Assembly (NCBI GenBank): GCA_042569785.1
Contig: JBHPGW010000087.1
Coordinates: 1-9,224, forward strand
Direction: 5' to 3'
Origin: JBHPGW01 sp042569785
Lineage (GTDB): Bacteria > Planctomycetota > Phycisphaerae > Sedimentisphaerales > Anaerobacaceae
Length of the DNA stretch: 9,224 bases
Shown: positions 5,294 to 9,224 of the stretch, piece by piece
Position numbering within the stretch: position 1 is the stretch's first letter
Layout of the letters: the number at the start of each line of letters is the position of its first letter
Translations under genes and position numbers: made by a program
Notes under the pieces: generated by a model
What the model was told of the DNA's origin: nothing
What the model saw: the letters and a program-made list of their open reading frames with translations, nothing else
Databases searched by the model: none

Positions 5294-7648
5294 ATGGCAA
5301 CGATAAGTAAGAAAAGGGTAGCATTTATCTCGTCCTTTTTGCCGAGAAAATGCGGGATCGCGACCTTTACATCTGATCTGATCAAGAATGTTAGTTTAGC
5401 AGCGAAGGGGGAATTTGAGCCTTTGGTTGTCGCGATGCGTTCGGGCAACGAAGTGGTTTATAATGATCCGGTAAAGTTCGAGATCAGGCAAAACGTGAAG
5501 AGCGATTATATTTGCGCCGCTGACTATATCAATTTCAGCCATGTCGATCTGGTATCTGTTCAGCATGAGTTTGGGCTTTTCGGTGGAGAGGCGGGTTCGT
5601 ATTTGCCACTGCTTCTTAAGCGCCTCAAGGCTCCGGTTATAACTACGCTGCATACGGTCCTTGATGAACCTAACGAGGCTTACTATGAGTCGATGGTAGA
5701 TGTTTGTAATGCCTCCTACAAAGTTATCACGATGAATAAGCGAGGGGTCGGTATGCTCAGCGATGGTCACGACATACCGAAGAATAAGATTGAGTTGATA
5801 CCGCACGGTATACCAGACCTGCCATTTGTCGACAGCAATTACTATAAGCACAAGTTCGGGATGGAGGGGCGAAGGACTATTCTGACTTTCGGTCTTTTGA
5901 GTAAGAACAAAGGTGTCGAAGTAATGATCCGCGCAATGCCGAAAATAATAGAAGCGGACCCAAGCGCGTTATATATAATTTTGGGTATGACGCATCCATC
6001 GGTACTCAAGAACGATGGGGAATCTTATAGGTTCTCTTTGCAGCAAATGGTTAAAGAGTTAGGTTGTGCCGAGCACGTTATATTTCATAACAGGTTCATA
6101 AGCGATGAGGAGCTTCAGAACTTTTTGTGCGCTACGGATGTTTATGTGACCCCTTACCTCAATCGTGAGCAGTTGACCAGCGGTACGCTGTCGTTTGCGG
6201 TCGGTACGGGTAAGGCGGTGGTTTCGACGCCTTACTGGGCGGCGGTCGAACTTCTCGATAAGGGCCAGGGGAAGCTGGTGCCATTTGGCGATCCTGCGAG
6301 GATCGCTGAAGCGATTGTCGAGATACTTAAAGACGATTCGCTGTTCTATTCGCTTCGCAGGAAAGCCTATGATTACGGGAGGGCTCGTACGTGGCCAAAA
6401 ATAGGGCAGACTTACTGGAAGATGTTCAAGAGTAAGCGGATACCGGTTCGTATCACAGATAAGGTGGCGTTGCCCAGTTCTGCCAAGGCTTTGAGCCTGG
6501 AACTGCCGGAACCTTCGCTGACGCATCTGAGGAGGATGACAGACGATACTGGGCTTTACCAGCATGCGCAGTTTACTATACCCGATCGTAATCACGGCTA
6601 TTGTACCGATGACAATGCGCGTGCGGTGATAGTGATGAGTAAATATTACAGTCAGTATCGTGAACAGTATGGGCTTGAACTTCTCGACAGGTATCTGTCG
6701 TTTACGCTTAACTCACAAACGGCTGACGGTAAGGTTAAAAACTTCATGAATTATGACAGGACGTGGTTCAGGAAAGAGCCTGTGCACGACGCTCTGGGCA
6801 GGCTGTTGTGGGCGTTTGGTACGGTCATGGCCAATCCGCCGTCACCGCATTATCTCTCGATCGTTAAAGACAGTTTCGATAAGTCGGTTAAACATGTAGC
6901 CAAACAATATCCCAGGGGTAAGGCCTATGCGATACTGGGGATGAGCGATTATTTGAAACAGTTTCCGGGGGCAAGTGACATTAAGCGTCAGCTGGCAATG
7001 GCAGCGGACGAATTGATCGAGCTGTACCACAAGAACAGCAGGCTGGATTGGCAGTGGTTTGAGGATAAGTTGACCTATGACAACGCGATTTTGCCTTGCG
7101 CTTTGTTTGTGGCAGGCCAGTCGCTCGGCGATAAGTATCTCCAGGCAGCTAAACGCACATGTGAGTTTTTGCTGAGTAAGATATTTGTTGACAATCACTT
7201 TAGTTTTATAGGCTGTAAGGGCTGGTATGAACAAGGTGGTATACGCGCTATTTTCGATCAGCAGCCTATAGAGGCGGCCAGCACCGTTATGATGCTGCGG
7301 GCGGCGTATGACGCTACAGACGACCGTGAGTTTCTGGTGCTTCAGAGGAAAGCGTTCGGGTGGTTCCTCGGCGAGAACGATCTGCGAGTTTCATTGTACA
7401 ATTTCAGATCGCACGGCTGTCACGACGGCCTAACACGAGAAGGCGTCAACGCCAACCAGGGCGCTGAGAGTTTACTAAGCTACCTGCTGAGCTTGTTGCA
7501 GGTAATAGAAAGCTACGCGATGATCGACAAACACGCCGATGAAGATTTCCCGGAAGTGATAACTTTCTCGAATGAAAAACACCTGCTCATAGAGTCGATA
7601 AAGACAAAGAAAAAACCAAAAACCAGACCCGTCGAAGAACTAACATAA
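5294..7648 (+). CDS. GT4-family glycosyltransferase fused to a C-terminal helical glycosidase-like domain
   Basis: It probably transfers a sugar from a nucleotide donor to build a surface or storage glycan; donor and acceptor are not readable from sequence. The ATG follows AAGGGAG by 6 bases. Residues ~6-380 are a GT-B fold enzyme: N-terminal Rossmann start RVAFISSFLPRKCGIATF, QHEFGLFGG (90-98), TLHTVLDEP (118-126), IPHGIPDLPF (169-178). The donor-binding domain has FGLLSKNKG (199-207), YLNREQLTSGTL (288-299) and GTGKAVVSTPYW (304-315). Glu292 sits where the first Glu of the GT4 EX7E motif is expected, but the second position is not Glu, a variation I believe is shared by this subgroup. Residues ~400-745 form a second, helix-rich domain with HGYCTDDNARAV (434-445), LDWQWFEDKLTYDNAILPCA (584-603) and HDGLTREGVNANQGAESLLS (710-729), resembling an alpha/alpha-toroid glycosidase-like fold. 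There is no signal peptide or membrane segment, so it is cytoplasmic. At 784 residues it is about twice a single-domain GT4. Confidence 0.88.
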   Translation: MATISKKRVAFISSFLPRKCGIATFTSDLIKNVSLAAKGEFEPLVVAMRSGNEVVYNDPVKFEIRQNVKSDYICAADYINFSHVDLVSVQHEFGLFGGEAGSYLPLLLKRLKAPVITTLHTVLDEPNEAYYESMVDVCNASYKVITMNKRGVGMLSDGHDIPKNKIELIPHGIPDLPFVDSNYYKHKFGMEGRRTILTFGLLSKNKGVEVMIRAMPKIIEADPSALYIILGMTHPSVLKNDGESYRFSLQQMVKELGCAEHVIFHNRFISDEELQNFLCATDVYVTPYLNREQLTSGTLSFAVGTGKAVVSTPYWAAVELLDKGQGKLVPFGDPARIAEAIVEILKDDSLFYSLRRKAYDYGRARTWPKIGQTYWKMFKSKRIPVRITDKVALPSSAKALSLELPEPSLTHLRRMTDDTGLYQHAQFTIPDRNHGYCTDDNARAVIVMSKYYSQYREQYGLELLDRYLSFTLNSQTADGKVKNFMNYDRTWFRKEPVHDALGRLLWAFGTVMANPPSPHYLSIVKDSFDKSVKHVAKQYPRGKAYAILGMSDYLKQFPGASDIKRQLAMAADELIELYHKNSRLDWQWFEDKLTYDNAILPCALFVAGQSLGDKYLQAAKRTCEFLLSKIFVDNHFSFIGCKGWYEQGGIRAIFDQQPIEAASTVMMLRAAYDATDDREFLVLQRKAFGWFLGENDLRVSLYNFRSHGCHDGLTREGVNANQGAESLLSYLLSLLQVIESYAMIDKHADEDFPEVITFSNEKHLLIESIKTKKKPKTRPVEELT

Positions 7649-7684
7649 AGAAAATTTAAAAGTTAAAACGAAAAATGCAAAACT

Positions 7685-7714
7685 GCGGAACCGCTCTGCG
7701 AAACTTTATTTTTA
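7685..7714 (+). terminator. Possible terminator after the glycosyltransferase gene
   Basis: GCGGA (7685-7689) can pair with TCTGC (7695-7699), including one G-U pair, around ACCGC. A T-rich stretch ACTTTATTTTT follows. It lies 36 bases after the stop codon. The stem is short, so the call is tentative. Confidence 0.35.
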
Positions 7715-7746
7715 ACCACGGATTAACACAGATTTTCACGGATTTT
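7711..7746 (+). repeat. CACRGATT 10-base tandem repeat, copy 1
   Basis: Three consecutive 10-base units are visible: CACGGATTAA, CACAGATTTT, CACGGATTTT. Bases 7711-7735 match 8299-8323 at 23 of 25 positions. From memory, very similar CACRGATTAACACAGATT sequences are scattered through planctomycete and other environmental genomes, so this is probably an interspersed element, not a gene-specific site. Confidence 0.6.
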
Positions 7747-7784
7747 AAAAAAAAACACCACACACATCAAATCACCAAGACAAG

Positions 7785-7805
7785 CCCCCAATGTAAAATT
7801 GGGGG
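7785..7805 (+). promoter_or_regulatory. Strong hairpin abutting the methyltransferase start codon
   Basis: CCCCCAAT (7785-7792) and ATTGGGGG (7798-7805) form a perfect 8-pair stem with loop GTAAA. The 3' arm GGGGG is the only ribosome-site-like purine run before the ATG at 7809, just 3 bases away. If folded it would hide that site. No U run follows, so it is not an intrinsic terminator. Confidence 0.55.
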
Positions 7806-7808
7806 ATA

Positions 7809-8303
7809 ATGAAAATGGAAAAAACAAAAATTCGTGATATGGCGGGGACAGGTCCATTAGGTTTCGGGCTCTGTATTTTGGTTTTTGTAACTTTTTGGAA
7901 GATTGAGAAAGTTGCTGAGATTACGCCCCTTTACGGAAATAAACTCATCCATTATATATTGGCAGCCCTACTTTTATGTGCTGCAGCGGTAGTATTTTTC
8001 GCCGCTATTCGTGCTATGCCAATAGCAAAACACAACAAATCTCTTGTTAGACATGGCGTTTATTCATATCTCCGGCATCCGAGATATTCGGCCTTTGTTT
8101 TCCTGGTCTATCCAGCTTTCGCCCTGCTTGTGCATTCATATCTGTGTCTAATTTCAACCATTGGTGCGTATGCTATATTCAGGCTGTCAGCAGTTTTGGA
8201 AGAACGTAAACTGATCCGAACATTCGAGCAGGAGTATAAGGATTATATGAAAGAAACACCCGGCTTTATACCAAAGATATTAAGGCACCAAGGAAAGATT
8301 TAG
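7809..8303 (+). CDS. Membrane methyltransferase, isoprenylcysteine/phospholipid methyltransferase (ICMT/PEMT) family
   Basis: The family uses S-adenosylmethionine at the membrane to methylate small or lipid substrates; the bacterial substrate is usually unknown and cannot be assigned here. At 164 residues it has the usual length. Hydrophobic segments fall at ~16-30, 47-68, 94-110 and 111-127. The conserved C-terminal signature is clear: LVRHGVYSYLRHPRYSAF (79-96) with the Arg-His-Pro core, then the EE of LEERKLIRTFEQEY (130-143) and YMKETPGFIP (146-155), which build the cofactor pocket. The ATG at 7809 has only GGGGG as a ribosome site, and that is buried in a hairpin; the ATG at 7815 (third codon) is an alternative. 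It is not obviously in an operon. The stop codon overlaps the second CACRGATT repeat. Confidence 0.85.
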   Translation: MKMEKTKIRDMAGTGPLGFGLCILVFVTFWKIEKVAEITPLYGNKLIHYILAALLLCAAAVVFFAAIRAMPIAKHNKSLVRHGVYSYLRHPRYSAFVFLVYPAFALLVHSYLCLISTIGAYAIFRLSAVLEERKLIRTFEQEYKDYMKETPGFIPKILRHQGKI

Positions 8304-8323
8304 CCACAGATTAACACAGATTT
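8299..8323 (+). repeat. CACRGATT repeat, copy 2
   Basis: Direct-orientation partner of 7711-7735 (23 of 25 identical), with two 10-base units CACAGATTAA and CACAGATTTC. It begins inside the end of the methyltransferase gene (stop codon 8301-8303). A T run (8326-8332) follows. Confidence 0.6.
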
Positions 8324-8373
8324 CTTTTTTTTAGCCCCCTGCACACACAAAGCCTCTTTCTTAAAAATTATCC

Positions 8374-8402
8374 TGTACATTAGAAAAACTCGCATGTATA
8401 AT
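8374..8402 (+). promoter_or_regulatory. Candidate promoter of the Mrr-like gene
   Basis: TGTACA (8374-8379, 4 of 6) and a perfect TATAAT (8397-8402) are separated by 17 bases. Transcription would start near 8409, leaving a leader of about 70 bases. Confidence 0.5.
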
Positions 8403-8423
8403 CAAAATTACTTGAATGCGAGT
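8388..8423. promoter_or_regulatory. Inverted repeat bracketing the -10 box of the Mrr-like gene
   Basis: ACTCGCAT (8388-8395) and ATGCGAGT (8416-8423) are perfect 8-base inverted arms around 20 bases that include the TATAAT box and the predicted start site. Arm spacing of 28 bases centre to centre suits a regulator contacting separated half-sites. Only the second arm would be in the RNA, so a leader hairpin is unlikely if the promoter call is right. Confidence 0.45.
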
Positions 8424-8479
8424 CAAATAACTTTATTGATCTTTCTAATAAGAAGAATATTTTATGTGAGGAAGAAAAA

Positions 8480-9187
8480 ATGAGTAACTGCAGTCAAATA
8501 ATGACGACCTATACAAAAAGTGGTCTAAAAAGGTTCGAAATAGAAATATCCCATGACGAATTAAATAAATACAAACTTGTAAAAGGCGATGATAAACATG
8601 TTGTTAAGCAAAAAGCATTTGCAGAAATGGCTCGCTGGAATGAAATATGGGAAAAGCAACTTGAAAAAAACAGAAAAGCTTTAGAACGTGAACAAAAAGC
8701 TCAGGCTATTGGGGATAAAAAGAAACTAGCAGAAGAAAAAACTGAGCAGGCCCAAGCTGAGCTGGCAAGGTTGAAAGGAATACTTGAATATACTTTAGAT
8801 ATAGATGATACAGTAGACTGGGAACAATTAAAAGTCAAAACAGGCTATCCAGTTCCACAACCAGAAAAGCCAAAAGTCCCACCAAAACCCCAAGCACCGA
8901 ATATACCACCTGAGCCCAAAAGTACTGATCAAGTATACCAGCCCAAGCTTAGTATACTTGACAGACTAATACCTTCAAAAAAAGAGGCTAAGTTAGTCTA
9001 TGCTGCAAAATTATTCAAATACGATCATAATGCATGGCTAAAAAACAGACAAGAGGAAATTGAAAGAGTTAAAAAAGAGATCGAAGATTATAAAAAAACA
9101 ATTATGGAGTTGCAGAAACAGTACTCTACTACTGCTAGGAAATGGATAGCGGAAAGAAAGAAATTTTTGCTAGTACTATGTCCGTGA
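8480..9187 (+). pseudogene. N-terminal half of an Mrr-like restriction endonuclease, truncated
   Basis: The start ATG follows GAGGAAG (8468-8474) by 5 bases. The 235 residues read as coiled coil (~50-105), then LEYTLDIDDTVDWEQLK (101-117), a Pro-rich linker, YQPKLSILDRLIPSKKEAK (~153-171), AKLFKYDHNAWLKNRQEE (~176-193) and a second coiled coil. I recall this order from the N-terminal region of Mrr-family restriction endonucleases, proteins of roughly 450-600 residues whose C-terminal nuclease domain cuts (modified) DNA. The homology-like sequence stops at RKKFL, followed by VLCP and a stop, and no other frame in the last 60 bases continues it. No catalytic Mrr motif is present, so this copy is probably inactive. 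It is more AT-rich than its neighbours (two 60-base lines counted by hand gave 38% and 32% G+C), which suggests recent transfer. If the family memory is wrong, it is an unknown coiled-coil protein. Confidence 0.6.
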
Positions 9188-9224
9188 AATAATTCAGGAT
9201 ACTTGGCGTTTGTGCCGATAATGA
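9188..9224. other. Window end, unidentified sequence past the break
   Basis: From about 9166 the sequence no longer looks like the Mrr-like gene. It may be the start of another inserted element. The minus strand is open in two frames here, but the piece is too short to identify. Confidence 0.3.

Noticed and set aside
5396..5851. Minus-strand open frame of 151 residues
   Set aside because: Antisense to the conserved N-terminal GT4 region, with no recognisable motif.
6059..6595. Minus-strand open frame of 178 residues inside the glycosyltransferase gene
   Set aside because: Shadow of a well-supported gene; the translation is rich in Arg, Pro and Ile without domain-like motifs.
7711..7746. CRISPR-like array from the CACRGATT units
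   Set aside because: Units are 10 bases and contiguous, with no unique spacers and no cas genes.
8436..8463. TTGATC with TATTTT as a second promoter for the Mrr-like gene
   Set aside because: Transcription would begin inside the ribosome binding site; the TATAAT at 8397 is better placed.

Overview
The window looks like chromosomal accessory DNA from an environmental Gram-negative bacterium. A Planctomycetota/Phycisphaerae-type host is my best guess. This rests on the look of the proteins (a large secreted protein of no known family, a two-domain GT4 glycosyltransferase, a PilT-like ATPase), on long intergenic gaps, and on short interspersed CACRGATT repeats. It is an inference, not a proof.

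Layout. (1) About 24-1188: a complete IS630-family insertion sequence, minus strand, with imperfect inverted ends bounded by TA. Its transposase is split into two frames exactly at a run of eight A, which fits -1 frameshifting. (2) 1293-3104 (+): a secreted protein of unknown family with its own promoter and what looks like an internal duplication. (3) 3209-3472 (-): a small coiled-coil protein. (4) 3473-3933: a 461-base divergent spacer with a long inverted-repeat pair. (5) 3934-5070 (+): a PilT/PilU-type pilus retraction ATPase with all its motifs. (6) 5294-7648 (+): a fused GT4 glycosyltransferase plus a C-terminal helical, glycosidase-like domain, behind a near-consensus sigma-70 promoter flanked by two palindromes. 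(7) 7809-8303 (+): an isoprenylcysteine/phospholipid methyltransferase-family membrane protein, preceded by a strong hairpin and flanked by near-identical 25-base repeats. (8) 8480-9187 (+): the AT-rich N-terminal half of what resembles an Mrr-type restriction endonuclease, ending abruptly in unrelated sequence.

How they fit together. The genes do not form one operon. Genes 2, 4, 5 and 7 each have a candidate promoter and are separated by gaps of roughly 150-450 bases, and gene 3 points the other way. Secretion, pilus motility and glycan synthesis are all envelope-related, but nothing here links them into one pathway. The two ends carry the mobile signal: an IS630 element on the left, and a broken, compositionally different restriction gene on the right. 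I found no convincing new multi-gene system. The items most worth checking are the IS630 recoding site, the duplicated secreted protein, the regulatory palindromes at the glycosyltransferase promoter, the hairpin and repeats around the methyltransferase, and the breakpoint in the Mrr-like gene.
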